64,000 nucleotides of DNA. Origin: Avena insularis (taxonomy: Eukaryota; Streptophyta; Magnoliopsida; Poales; Poaceae). Shown piece by piece: positions 46,501 to 59,749 of the stretch. The notes beneath the pieces were generated by a model. That model made no database searches. It was not told where the DNA came from and saw nothing but the letters and a program-made list of their open reading frames with translations. The position numbers and the translations under genes were made by a program. The DNA is taken from positions 445,026,028 through 445,090,027 of the forward strand of contig CM042688.1 of NCBI GenBank assembly GCA_023614405.1, given 5' to 3'. Within the stretch, counting starts at the first letter, position 1; each line of letters begins with the position of its first letter.

Positions 46501-49500
46501 GAAGAGGCATTTACGGATCTGGGGCGTGGGCTAAATAGGATCCGATGGTGCTGGTGCATCGTCCACCTCCGCCACGGAAGGAGCTCGCCGGAACCCTAGG
46601 CATGGCTGAGTTGGTCGGGGCGCTCACCTGGGGCACTGGGAGGTGGCGGAGAGGGGCCAAGGCGACACGGCGCACCGGGGCAAGCTCCTGGAGGGGCGGC
46701 ATGAACTGGTTCGGCGAGGGGGAGTCCCTCGCACGCATGCACCCACGGCGCCCGCTCAGTAGCTCCATGGCAGCATCGTCTGGGCCATACCTGGAAGAAG
46801 GGAGGGCGGGATTAGATACAGGGGATCTAGGAGGGTCCAGGAAGGAGACATGAAGAGGATGGGGATCAAGGGAGAGAGCACCCGGGCCAAACCGTGAGAA
46901 GTGGCCGAAGGGGAGAGCCCTTCCTCTCCAGCGACATGCAGGCGCAGGAGCTCAGTGGGAAGGTACATGAGAGCTCTATGGGAGCTGTGGAGGGGACCTG
47001 AGGTACTAGGGAAGGTCGGGGTCGACCGTGTACTCCACTACTCGACGAAGACCGAGATGAGAGCTTGTTCTCCACCATGGTGATGGGGAGCTCGAGATCT
47101 GGATGGGGAAGAGGGTGGAATGGGGAAGAGGGTGGAGTCCTGGGTGGCCAGGGGCCTTCTTATCCGAGAGGGTCATGATCCACGGTAGTCTTGGTCCATT
47201 TTGGACATGAGCAAGGGAGGGAGCACGTGATAGGGCAGGAGGGGTGGTGGAGAGGTGATGTGGGGCAAAGGACACGACCATAGGGAGAGGTGAGGCGTCC
47301 TGCAGCTGCTGTGGCTTTAAGACCAAGACTTAAATTTCCTAGGCCTTCTCTCTCTCTCTTTCTCTCACTTACAAATGCAAGAGACAAGGGAAAGGGGAGT
47401 GCTATAGTGCATCTCGACCAGAGGGAGGGTGGTGGGGCTAGGTGGAGTGATGGAAGGACCTGGTGATGATTTTAATTTGGTTTAGGCCACTAATTCCTTA
47501 GTTTGCCACTTTTGAACAAAATGAGGCTTGTGAAGGAAGTTTGATATTTTGCATTGGACAAGGTGGGAAGATGGTACTGGTAGGTAGATGAGGTTAAGGC
47601 ATAGCTCTAGGAATTTATTGGTATTTTCCAGAAGATTAGATGTCCACTTAAATCCATTTATTCAAATAGTGCAGAAATAGTTTCTAGAAGCTCAGTTGAT
47701 ATTTTTATACTGGACCAGTAGGGTTCTTGATATGAGATGGTCCCAAATGTGAATACACACTTAGGGGAATTTCCCAATATTTATTGAAGGATAAAAGTAT
47801 TTAAAACAATTATTATTCCAATTCAGCCATTTAAGAAAATGGGCAAAAAGAGATAATAAACCTCTTCAAAAATATTTATTTTTGAAGTGGTAAGGTAGGG
47901 TATGATGTATGGACCTCAATTGAGCCAAAAGTTGGGGATGTGTTTTGGCAAAAACCAAACTTTCCTTTATGGAAGAAGTTTTGGAGATTTTGACTATTAA
48001 AGAGATTTATTAGATTTGGAGCCCTAATAATTATGGAAAATATTTGATAAATCTTGATGATCAAGGTAGATGATGTAGACAAGGTGTATCAAGCATTTGA
48101 AACCTTGGGATTGGAGAATCCCAGTTGATTTTGGTGGAATACCCTAGATTAAGGATCTAGGGTGATGTTAATTTTATACCATCGAAACCATGTTGGATCT
48201 TGGAGATCAGAGCTCCCCTTGGGGCATGGGATATATGGATGGATAGAACAAGTTATGTATATCACAAGTGTGTAGGGGTTTGAGCTTGATCCTGCTTGAT
48301 CTCGCCAAGACAGGCTTGCAAATTTTGAATAAAATAAGCTTGCCAAAGCAGATTATCAACTAGCCTTCAAAACCTTGTGGGTTTAAGAAGCATAAAGATC
48401 CACTTGGAACAAGTTAAGTAGATATTGATAGACCTATATGAGTAGAACATAACCATGCAAAGAGTTGGTCCATAGAAATGGTGTAAGCTTCTGTCAAAGT
48501 AGGCATGTTGACTAGATTTGCAGGAATAGTTATTTTCTTGCCTGCAAAATCATCAAGAACAAGTGGGTTGGAGGATGATCTATCCAAGGGAAAGAGTGGG
48601 TCTTGGTAGTCCTTAGTATGGTTAACAAGATGGTTCAGATGCATTTTCAAAAAGAACAAGGGTTGAGAAGGGAAGGCATTCAAAAAGGTGATGTTGGAAA
48701 TAGTTTACCCAGACAGCCAAATTTGGCAGATTTAGGGTTTTTGACTAGAGCATGAGAGTGGATGTTTTTGAGGGGTTGAAAGGTACCCAAGAATCATCAA
48801 GTGGATGATGTTGAAATGTAGGGGGAGTAGAAAGGATCCATGCTTGATATTGGTCTTCAGTGACTTGGACGCTTCTAGAAGGGATCACTTCAGAATTGAT
48901 CTAGTTAAGGGTTTTAGATGACTACTTAGTAGCTATGGATCAGATCCAGATTGTATTCTTGCTTATGGTTTTGTGAGTTTAAAGTATATTTATCCTAGTG
49001 ATGATCTCCTAGAGTGGCTCATACTACTTCCTAAGCAATCAAGTCAAACAGCAGATCAAGGCAATTCATTAGACAGCAGATCAAGGCAACTCATCTTACA
49101 AACAAATCAACTACTACTAGGGTTACCATCAAGCTTAGCTTGAGGTAAGGATGGGTATTTTGAAAAGTTTGTGGTTTGGATATGATGAGAGTCCTTAGTA
49201 TCTCTACCAAGAGTAGAATTCAAAAGCTTTAAAAGGAGGTTTTGGGAAACCTAGAGATAAGAATGGTTGAAGGTTCTGCCTATAAAACATAAGGAGATTA
49301 TAATAGGTTGATCTCCATAGTTGAGGGAAATAGAAGCTACTAAAATAGTTGGTTTGCAAAGGCTTCTTGGGTCAGGTTTTGAAATGCCAGAACATTTGAG
49401 AATATGGAAATTAAACCAAGACAGTTTTGGGAAGTAGCTTTAGTCAACTGGTGTTGAGGTATCGAGTATGTCTTCTAATACACAATCATAATCATAAACA

Positions 49501-49610
49501 TAGTCAAACAATAGGCAAACACTTTATCCATAAACAAGAAAAAGTTTTTGTTCCCCCTGATTTTTGCATTCTAGACTACTAGTCAGGGTTGCTGAAATTG
49601 GGATGTTACA
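43520..49610 (-). repeat. LARD-like element, left (3') LTR
   Basis: 6,091 bp. Closely matches the right LTR throughout with small indels, for example the shared CCATCCCATGGTCAAAACC and TGTTGGATCTTGGAG tracts. Paired short ORFs in the two LTRs (such as 46.5-47.4 kb) mirror each other and are not genes. Confidence 0.88.
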
Positions 49611-51885
49611 GACCTTCCCCCCTTAAAAGAATCTCGTCCCGAGATTCAGGAGAGTAGGGTTAGGGGATTTTGAGTAGGGTTGATACTAGGTGTCTTACAC
49701 GTACTATCTTACGGACTCCATCTTTGAAAGTGGTTACTACATCGATGAAGTTGAGCTTCACTCTTCTGGGATGCATGGAGAGTTGAGCAGAGTCCAGTCC
49801 TGATTGCGAGGGATGACCTTCTTTTCCTTCCGGACTCTATATCTCGAGGGCTTAGACTGGGCAAACTATCTCGATGCTGAACTTCACGGAGTACTCGTCG
49901 GAGGATAGAATCTACAGTTGGGAGTACCTTTCTCTAAGGATTCACAACTCTTCCTTAGGGTCGTAGCGTATCCTAATTAACGATTTTAGGGTCGGGACTC
50001 CTGAGTTTGCTTCAGCGAAGGGTTACCCTATTTTTGTGAGAAAGACGTAGTCTTTCCCCCTTAGGATTAAACTAGGGTATATCAGAGAGCGGACATAGTC
50101 CTTCCTTCTTGAAGTCATTGAATGGGGTTTTTGGGGATTGTCGTCCATCTTTCTTCTGGAGTAGAGACTTTCGGAAGTCTTCTGGGAATTATGACTTACT
50201 GGGCTTATATACTACTATTATTCGTACTTAGCCTATTGAAGCCATCAGAGACTTACGTCCTCTAAGCGATTGGAACCGAGGGGTTGGAGATGCTATAGTC
50301 CTTCCGGTAGGTCTGCCGCTGAAATAGCAGAGGGACTTCGTAGGATCTTCAATTAGTTTCTCCTATGATAACTCACGGGTGGTTGTTTGGCGGAGCGACG
50401 GTGTATCCGAAGATCTCTTCTAAAGTATCCTATGGTAGACATCCTTTTGAGGATTGAGTGGAAAGACGCAGTCTTTCCAACTTAGAGCTTCACTAAGGTT
50501 CATCGAGAAGGGCTTGGATCTTCTGTCTTGGAAGGCTGGCTTGCTGTTAGCGGAAGGATATATCTTACCTGAATCATGAGCTGAGGTCTTCGAGCGACGG
50601 CCTACTTTATCAACCTTGCCGAGGGTGGTTTCCTAACAAAACATTTAGGGTGGTTATCTCAAGGTAAGTTAGCGGTTTATGGCTCATCTTGTAAGCCTTC
50701 AATCAGGGTAGGAAAACTAATCTTCGGAGGTAACATCTTCGCTTGAATTCCTTGCGTTGCTTCAGCTCGATGGTGGAGTGCATTCGTTGTCTTCATGCAT
50801 CCTTGTCATCTGGTTTTTGGGGTAGTTCTGGCCTTCTAGGGAGGAACTTCCCTTCGGTTTGGGTAGGGTCGACTAGATCAGTTAGTCTCCTGAGGCGGTC
50901 AGAAGCTCTACTACACTAAAGGTTAGTGTGATTAGGTCTTCACTTCTTGTCTTGGTTGACTTATCAAGTGGTTTCTTGTGGATATTGAGGATCCTTCGGT
51001 GATTGACTTCCAGCTCCAACGGAATTCTAGCTGTAGTAGTCTGAGGAACAAGGGAGTGTGGTGTTATTGACGAGTCTTGCAAGGTGAGTTTGATGAGGTA
51101 TGCCATCCTACTGAGGTGAACTCTTCGAGTTGATTCTGACTTGACGATATTGAACTCTGGGTTCTTGCGATGCTTTTCCTCTCATGTACTCTCGAGGTTA
51201 GTCTGGGTCTCATTACCGACAGCTAACGTAGGGGTTTCCCGAGTTACTGGGTGGGTTAGTGCTCCTCGAGTCACATTTTTAAGGAGGTCAAAGCAAACCA
51301 GAACATACAAACAAGGCGAACAAAACGAGGAGGATCGCCATGTCCTTGGCAAACATCACACATCAAGCAACACATCTGGTACTTAGGAAAGCAAACACCG
51401 TCATTGTTAGGGACCACGGAGTTCACTACTCGCGATGGAGGGGAATCCTATTCTTAGGAATATTGACCCTAGTTATCGTCTTTCTTCAAGTCGGAGACAC
51501 TACCTTGCAGATGAAGCCTCCATCATATGTTGGACGCTTCTTTATAGTGCAACATCCGATGTCTTCTGATTGTGAGGATTCCGCTGGTAGAGCGATATTG
51601 TAGTCTCCTTGTGTTTGCTGGTAGTTGTTTGTCTTCATTTTGTTCTCATTGTCTTCACCGGGTTCTAGATCCTAGTTATTTAAAATCCATAGGTTTGAAG
51701 TTTGGACGAGAGTTAGAGGAAACCATTTTCGAAAGCATTTACTTAGAGTAAGACAAGAAGTAGAACTTTTTGAAACTCATTGAGAAACTAGATTTTGAAA
51801 GTCGGTGGTTTCAAAATAAGGTTCCTGTCTAGCGACCATGCTAACTAAGGTTCGCCTATAGTCAGGATGGCTCTGATACCAAGTC
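49611..51885 (-). other. LARD-like element, internal region
   Basis: Starts with CTTCCCCCCTTAAAAG, the polypurine tract complement, followed by the hairpin at 49629-49647 (arms GAATCTCG and CGAGATTC, loop TCC). ORFs of 74-87 codons lack retroelement motifs. The right edge holds TGGCTCTGATACCAA (51868-51882), the initiator tRNA-Met-type primer site, 3 bp from the LTR. Confidence 0.75.
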
Positions 51886-54800
51886 TGTGGGGCCCCCGGA
51901 TTAATCCTCCGAGAATCCCTGTTATGCATACAACCACGATCCCATGATTAGTTAGTCGTGGCACATAATCCACAAGTATCATTACAAGATCCGAGACATT
52001 CCGAATTTACAAAACTTACATAAATGTCGTTATGGCTAAATCAATAAACATCAGCGGAACTTCGTCAAGCGTAGAGCCCAATCCATGCCTTAACCTACAG
52101 GCAACTGACTGGGAGAACGTCCTAGCTCGCATAGTCGTCCACTTCACCTCTTCTTGATATCTGACCAAGTTAATAGCCATGGACAATGCCAGTGAGTACT
52201 TTGAATGTACTCGCAAACCATCTTAAGGAAATAATAATAACAAGAGGATATGCAATATGGCTGTGGTATTAGAAGGTCTCCAAGAGAGGTTCTTTTCTCA
52301 AATAGTTTCTCTAGTAGATATAGCATCTACCTATCTTTGTTGAAAACTTTTGTAAAACCTTTTGGGAACCTTTTTGAAAAGTTTTGGAAAACAACAGGAC
52401 TGGGTCACCCATTTGTTCCTTTCTCCTGGTCATCCCACGACCAAACTCCTTTCATTCCTTTCTGACCATCCCATGGTCAAAACCTTTCTCCTTTTGGACC
52501 ATCCCATGGTCAAAATACTTTAAAAGCCTTTGCTTTTCCAAATCCTTTTTGAAAAAAAATCATCACCGCTCTACAGCAACCTTCCCAACTGTCCATGACC
52601 ATGGACACGGCTATTCGAATAGATTTACACTCTGCAGAGGTTGTACACTTTACCCACACCATCCGGGTACTCTACCCTGATCTTCACCGATCGTGAGTCG
52701 AGTAACCGATCAAAACTCTCCAGATGCCCACTCTAATATAAGTGCCTACCCTATGAGTGTTAATCCCCTCAAAACCGGGACGTCAGGTACCGAGGACCAA
52801 CCGGAGCACTTTTTCCACTTCTCGAGTGTGCGCTTTCAATGAGGGGCTCATAGTAACGCATGGAGGCCAGCAGACCCTTCGTTCCTTCTCCAAGTCGATG
52901 TCCCACATGGACCTTTCTCGGAGAAGGCCCACCCTCCAGGGATCCCCGATCCCCTGTAGTAGTTACGAGGCAGCTTATACCAGAATAAACAAACATCAAA
53001 TCCAGCCTTGTCCCATACCAGAGTAGTGTGGTTGCAAGGGTTAATTGTTCTAGCAAAACTGCAAAGAACCGGGTGCGTTTTTGTAAACCTTTTTCCTCCA
53101 TCTATACTTCAGTATTTTGTAAAAAAAAACCTTTTTCTTTCTCAACATCTCTTGGGAGCTCCCACCTCACCAAGGTTTTGTCATAAAACATTTGGTAGAA
53201 CCTTTTTCCGGGATCTTCCCATCCTCTAGTTTTGCTTCGGCTGAAACGGTGTCTCCAAAGGGTTATGGTGATATACACAATATATTCTACTAGGGACAAG
53301 TAAGTGTCACTGAGTGGGTTGTACTTAATATTACAAAAGTGTAATAGTTGGGAGGAGCCAAACCACTACCATATATACATTAACCTATAATAAACAATGC
53401 AGTTTCATAAATAGTAGATAAAACATGCATAAGTAAAACATTCGGACAAGGCTTATGATCAAGAAGGTGGCTTGCCTGATGATTAGAAATATGGCATAAA
53501 TTTCCCTGGACTTCTTCTTTAGATAACCTAGAATACCAATATAAATACCACTTCTTCTGCTCTCCGATTTCATCGCAGCTATCGTCGTCCAGACATCACA
53601 TGCAAACAAATAAGTGCACAATCAACACAATGCATACAAGCACCAATACCATACAGAAATAAAGTGAACCACATCTAACTAGATTCAGTAGGCTTCGAGG
53701 GGATTGGACCTAGGAGATTGAGATTGGCTTGGAAGTAGGGATGAATATTCCCCCTTAGGGTTTAGTGTCGAGTAACTACCTAGGAGGGGGTTTTGGGCCA
53801 AAGACTTATTCTGTATGACACCACTGTGTAGGGGTGATACCAATAGATAGGTGGTGATAAAATGAATCCAACAAAAGTGGTTTCACTATTTTATCACATT
53901 TCTTTAATTACTTATGAATTATCTAGTGGATAAAACTCTAGTTTTAGGAGATAAATCCCCAGAAAAGTTCTGGAGCTCCAAAAATTATTTCCTTGGATGT
54001 TTCAGTAGGGTTTAATGTACTTGTTCACTGAGAGTTGGAATCAGGTCAAGAAAATTACCAGAATGCTCTCAGGAAATTCCCAAACGCAGTTCTGTAGACA
54101 ACTTGTCTTTTTCACCAGATTTAATCTACATAGCCTTTTAATATTAGATAAAGGGAAATGGATAGGTATAGAAAATTCCTCCCAGTACCAACTGGAATCA
54201 CTCTTTTTGGAGTTACAAAGCTATTGTAGTGATTTATCTAGTGATAACACTAGGGACATAAATGTTTAATTCATTAAAAATCATCAGAAGCCCAATAAAT
54301 GGTGAGCTCCTGGGTTTTGGTAGTATTGGGTGTGCCACATCACAGGGAGATGGATTTGGGTCCATACCAGAGTTGGTTTGGTCTCAAGAATTTTTGAAAG
54401 ACAAAACTAGGGACTACTTGTTAAAATTGCCACTGGCAAACAACAGTTCACCTTGGGGAAAGACTCATGCCATGAGGTGGGTATCTGATATACCTACCTT
54501 AGAAGGTTGGGTTTACCAAATTTGGAGATTTGAAACTCTCGAAGGAATTTATTTTCTAAACAGGATATGTTCTGGTAGATTAATTTCCAGAAAATGTGAA
54601 ATTAATATTTTGTAAAACTTTAGGCCCTGAATGTTTAAGAAAACATTCATTTACCTGGGGATATTTGTTTCAAGGAATTTAGAGTTGTTTAGCATTTTTT
54701 AATTGATTTAAACTAAAGGACAATTTCTGGATTTTAAAGAACCACTAAAAAGAAAAGAAAAGGGGTAGTGCTGGGCTGGGATCTGGAGGCAGCTGGGCCG

Positions 54801-57800
54801 GCCGGAGGGGTTTTGGCCCACTGAGGGCGATCCAGCGCGTGGTGGTCGGTTTTCAAATCCGAGGTGCGAGGCCCACTAGTCATAGGGACTGGCGGCCAAA
54901 GAGGCTTCTACGGATCTGGGCCATTGGGCTAAATAGGATCCGACGATGCCGGTGCATCATCCACCTCCACCACGGAAGTAGCACAACGGAACCCTAGGCG
55001 CAGCTGAGTTGGTCGGGGTGCTCACCTGGGGCACCTGGAGGCGGCGGAGAGGGGCTAGGGCGACCCGACGCACCGGGGCGAGCTCCTGGAGGGGCGGCAT
55101 GAACTGGTTTGGCGAGGGGGAGTCCCTCGCACGCATGCACCCGCGGCGCCCGCTCGATAGCTCTATGGCGGCATCGTCTGGGACCGTACCTGGAAGAAGG
55201 GAGGGCGGGATTAGATACAGGGGATCTAGGAGGGTCCAGGAATGAGACATGCAGAGGATGGGGATCAAGGGAGAGAGCACCCAGGCCAAACCATGAGAAG
55301 TGGCCGAAGGGGCGAGCCCTTCCTCTCTAGCGACATGCAGGCGTAGGAGCTCGGTGGGAAGGTGCAGGGCAGCTCTATGGGGGCTGTGGAGGGGACCTGA
55401 GGCACTGGGGAAGGTCGGGGTCGACCCTGTACTCCACTACTCGAGGGAGACCAAGATGAGAGCTTGTTCTCCACCATGGCGATGGGGAGCTCGAGGTCTG
55501 GATCTGGGGCTTGAGAGGGGTAACGGGAGTGTGGAATGGGGAAGAGGGTGGAGTCCTGGGTGGCCAGGGGTCTCCTTATCCGAGAGGGGCATGGTCCATG
55601 GTAGTCTTGGTCAATTTTGGACATGAGCAAGGGAGGGAGCACGGGATAGGGCAGGAGGGGTGGTGGATAGGTGATGTGGGGCCAAGGACACGACCATAAG
55701 GAGAGGTGAGGCGTGCTGCAGCTGCTGTGGCTTTAAGACCAAGACTTAAATTTCCTAGGCCTTGTCTCTCGCTCTTTCTCTCACTTACAAATGCAAGAGA
55801 CAAGGGAAAGGGGAGTGCTACAGTGCATCTCCACCAGAGGGAGGGTCGTGGGGCTAGGTGGAGTGATGGAAGGACCTGGTGATGATTTTAATTTGGTTTA
55901 GGCCACTAATTCCTTAGTTTGCCACTTTTGAACGAAATGAGGCTTGTGAAGGAAGTTTGATATTTTGCATTGGACAAGGTGGGAAGATGGTACTGGTAGG
56001 TATATGAGGTTAATGCATAGCTGTAGGAATTTATTGGTATTTTTCAGAAGATTAGAAGTCCACTTAAATCCATTTATTCAAATATTGCAGAAATAGTTTC
56101 TAGAATCTCAGTTGATATTTTTATACTGGACCAGTAGGGTTTTTGATACGAGATGGTCCCAAATGTGAATACACACTTAGGAGAATTTTCCCAATATTTA
56201 TTGAAGGATAAAAGTATTTAAAACAATTATTATTCCAATTCGTCCATTTAAGAAAATGGGCAAAAAGAAATAATAAAGCTCTTCAAAAATATTTATTTTT
56301 GAAGTGGTAAGGTAGGGTATGATGTATGGACCTCAGTTGAGCCAAAATTTGGGGAAGTGTTTTGGCAAAAACCAAACTTTCCTTTATGGAAGAAGTTTTG
56401 GAGATTTTGACTATTAAAGAGATTTATTAGATTTGGAGCCCTAATAATTATGGAAAATATTTCATAAATCTTGATGATCAAGGTAGATGATGTAGACAAG
56501 GTGTATCAATCATTTGAAACCTTGGCATTGGAGAATCCCAGTTGATTTTGGTTGAATACCCTAGATTAAGGATCTAGGGTGATGTTAATTTTATACCATC
56601 GAAACCATGTTGGATCTTGGAGCTCAGAGCTCCCCTTGGGGCATGGGATATATGGATGGATAGACCAAGTGATGTATATCACAATTGTGTAGGGGTTTGA
56701 GATTCATCCTTCTTGAGCTCACCAAGACAGGCTTTCAACCTTTGAATAAAATAAGCTTGCCAAAGCAGATTATCAACTAGCCTTCAAAACCTTGTGGGTT
56801 TAAGAAGCACAAAGATCCACTTGGAACAAGTGAAGTAGATATTGATAGACCTATATGAGTAGAACACAACCATGCAAAGAGTTGGTCCATAGAAGGTTGG
56901 ATGATGGTGTGAGCTTCTGTTAAAGTAGGCATGTTCACTAGATTTGCAGGAATAGTTATTTTCTTGCCTACAAAACCATCAAGAACAAGTGGGTTGGAGG
57001 ATGATCTATCCAAGGGAAAGAGTGGGCCTTGGTAGTCCTTAGGATGGTTAACAAGATGGTTTAGATGCATTTTCAAAAATGCACAAGGGTTGAAAAGGGA
57101 AGGCATTCAAAAAGGTGATGTTGGAAAATGTCCTTAGGAAGGCATTCAAAAAGGCATTCAATTTTGGCAGATTTAGGGTTTTTGACTAGAGCATAAGAGT
57201 GGAAGTTTTTGAGGGGTTGCAAGGTACCCAAGCATCATCAAGTGGATGATGTTGAAGTGTAAGGGGAGTAGAAAGGATCCATGCTTGATATTGGTCTTCA
57301 ATGACTTGGAAGCTTCTAGAAGGGATCACTTCAGAATTGATCTAGTTAAGGGTTTTAGATGATTACTTAGTAGCTAGGGATCAGATCCAGATTGTATTCT
57401 TGCTTAGGGTTTGGTGAGTTTAAAGTATATTGATCCTAGTGATGAGCTCCTAGAGTGGCTCATACCACTTCCTAAGCATTCAAGTCAAACAGCAGATCAA
57501 GGCAATTCATCAGGCAGCAGATCAAGGCAACTCATCTTACAAACAAGTCAACTAATACTAGGGTTACAATCAAGCTTAGCTTGAGGTAAGGATGGGTATT
57601 TTGAAAAGGTTTTGGTTTGGATAAGATGAGAGTCCTTAGTATCTCTACCAAGAGTAGAATTCAAAAGCTTTAAAAGAAGGTTTTGGGAAACCTAGAGATA
57701 AGAATGGTTGAAGGTTCTGTCTATAAAACATAAGGAGATTATAATAGGTTGCTCTCCATAGTTTAGGGAAATATAAGCTACTAAAATAGTTGGTTTGAAA

Positions 57801-58052
57801 TGGCTTCTTGGCTCAGGTTTTGAAATGCCAGAACATTTGAGAATATGGAAATTAAGCCAAGACAGTTTTGGGAAGTAGCTTTTGTCAACTGGTGTTGAGG
57901 TAAGGAGTATATCTTCTAATACACAATCATAATCATAAACATAGTCAAACAATAGGCAAACACGTTATCCCTAAATAAGAAAAAGTTTTTGTTGCCCCCT
58001 GATTTTTGCATTCTAGACAACTAGTCAGGGTTGCTGAAATTGGGATGTTACA
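51886..58052 (-). repeat. LARD-like element, right (5') LTR
   Basis: 6,167 bp, TGTGGGGCCCCCGGATTAAT to AATTGGGATGTTACA. Near 57,100-57,170 it differs from the left LTR by a short duplication of GGAAGGCATTCAAAAAGG. Confidence 0.88.
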
Positions 58053-58057
58053 CAGAC

Positions 58058-58906
58058 GAAGTCTAATGGGGATCCAAAAAAACTGTTGACTATGCTGGAG
58101 ATATTTGAGGGATGCTAGACGGATAGATATGGTGTCATTGTAAAGAAAGTTGTTATAAGTATTCTCTGCATTTTGTGATGTTGCACTTGTAGTGATTTTT
58201 ACGTATAAGTTTGATATGCAACCTTGCTTGGACTGCTTCTCAGTTTTGTTTTCATTTTCCTTCATAATTTGCAACTAAAGTCAGTTTCAGTTATGAATTG
58301 TACAAACAGTTGGCATATCATGCACCTCACAGTGTGTACACAGGAAGCCACATTTATAGTCTTGTTAGTAATGACATCAAAAAAAGATACACGACAAAAA
58401 GATCTTTTTACTAAAGCGTATAAGATGAGTTATCAACACTGCCAATTATAGCAGTTCATGCACATGTTAAACCTGTCTGCTTGTTTCTCTGTAGTAAATT
58501 CACTTCTCTTACACATGTCTATCAACTGAAAACTTTCCAGGCTGAATTGAAAGAGGAGCTAGCAAATCCTAGGAAAGACTATTTAGTAAAAACTCCAAAA
58601 GAATGTGTGGATTTATTTTCCAATGTACTACAACATGGTGCGATAGCCAAGAATATGTTGTTGTGTAATGTTAGGTTCCCAGCGAGCTTGTCAAATTCCA
58701 AGTTCAAGTTCAAGTCCAAATCCAAGGCCATTTCTTTGCATATTCAAGTTCTAGAGGAACAACTCCAAGATGAACAATCGTTATCATCTTCCCTAAGTGT
58801 ATACAATGAACGTTTGATCGCAAAGTTAGAAGAAATTTTAATTCGGCTGGAGCACTCCATAGAAAATAAGGAGAATGTCATGAAGATGCTCAGTATTTGT
58901 GGTTGA
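58058..58906 (+). pseudogene. Ptta/En/Spm-type transposase-like gene, 3' part
   Basis: Resumes the exon opened at 43512: after removal of the insert plus one CAGAC, the frame reads SNGDPKKLLTMLEIFEGC, a stop (TAG), then TDRYGVI to a GTAAAG donor at 58140. The last exon starts after TTTCCAG at 58541 (AELKEELANPRKDYLVKTPK), has a repeated Lys/Ser/Phe stretch (KFKFKSKSK), a coiled-coil-like helix (LEEQLQDEQSLSS; AKLEEILIRLEHSIENKE) and ends at the stop 58904-58906. The helical C-terminus is usual for this protein type. The exon before the stop is otherwise open over 120 codons, so decay is recent or mild here. Confidence 0.65.
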
Positions 58907-59239
58907 GCACTACCAGCTGAGGTCAGTCCCTTTGTCGTGAAATGGAACCTGAAGCTGAAAGTATTTGTTAGTGCACTAGTTTGCACTTGTTATGAACTTG
59001 GGTTGTTTCCTTGTTGCGACATGTATTTAATTTGTATGGTGGATGCACCAATATGTACTAGTGTGATACAGTACATTATGTTACAAGTGCTGTTATCCTG
59101 GATCATTGATCATGAGGTTCAGGTTCTCAAAACAATGCCTTAGCCCTTTGTTGCACACCATATTCATACGCGTCATGTGATAAATGGAAATACATTTTTG
59201 AATCGGAGCTCAACATTTTCTTTCACGTCTGAATGGACT
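58907..59239. other. 3' flank of the pseudogene
   Basis: AT-rich. A 68-codon ORF (58937-59143) has a hydrophobic stretch but no family motif. Nothing further supported. Confidence 0.3.
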
Positions 59240-59749
59240 GATGAACAGATGGAGTACTTTGCGGGTATCCTCACTGTACCTCACTCACTGGGGTGGCCCA
59301 CTTCGGGTTAGAGCTTTGCTTCACGGGCGGCCCAGACAGGGAGAAGAGATGGAGTCTAGTCCGGCTACGGGAAGGCCTAGAAGACTTACCGACATAGGCC
59401 CATAGTGTTACGTGTAGTTCAATATGTACTCTGTAACTGACTCTTAGTCGTAGCTGGATAGATCTCTCATGTAAACCCTAGGCCGGATATCTATATAAGC
59501 TGTCCTAGGGAGAGCCTTTAGGGCAACACCTCAATAGTCTACAATCTCAACTCGCACAGGCGAAACCTTTGTAACCCATATTCCGGATATACCGTATTAT
59601 TGGATTGCTAGCAGGAGTAGGATCCGTCCAAAACCAGCGGATTGCTAGCAGGAGTAGGATCCGTAACGGAATACCGTACGTCTCACACCCCTCCCTTCCA
59701 CAAGCCTCGAGGACCCCCTCATGGCGTACTTGTCATCAATCCGACGACA
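59240..59749 (+). repeat. LTR of a second Gypsy-type element (approximate start)
   Basis: CCTCACTGTACCTCACTCAC, GGTGGCCCACTTCGGGTTAG and CCAGACAGGGAGAAGAGA lead to a TATA-like CTATATAAGC at 59491. The right edge is set by CCGACGACA before the primer site TTGGCGCCCACCGTGGGGC (59751-59769). The left edge and TSD are not clear; it may be truncated. Confidence 0.6.
59602..59665. repeat. 37-bp tandem duplication in the LTR
   Basis: GATTGCTAGCAGGAGTAGGA followed by TCCGT occurs at 59,603 and 59,640. Confidence 0.8.

Larger units (their letters stand above)
43520..58052 (-). mobile_element. LARD-like non-autonomous LTR retrotransposon
   Basis: Two long LTRs (43520-49610, 51886-58052) flank only 2.3 kb of internal DNA. 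CAGAC duplicates the target at 43515-43519 and 58053-58057. The polarity is minus (primer site beside the right LTR). No gag or pol motif is seen in the internal region, so it must have been moved in trans. Length 14,533 bp. The LTR edges read TGTGGGGCCCCCGG (left copy mutated to TATGGGG) and TTGGGATGTTACA. Confidence 0.88.

Noticed and set aside
49611..51885. Degenerate gag or pol inside the LARD-like element
   Set aside because: I looked for RT, integrase, protease and zinc-knuckle motifs in all frames and saw none.
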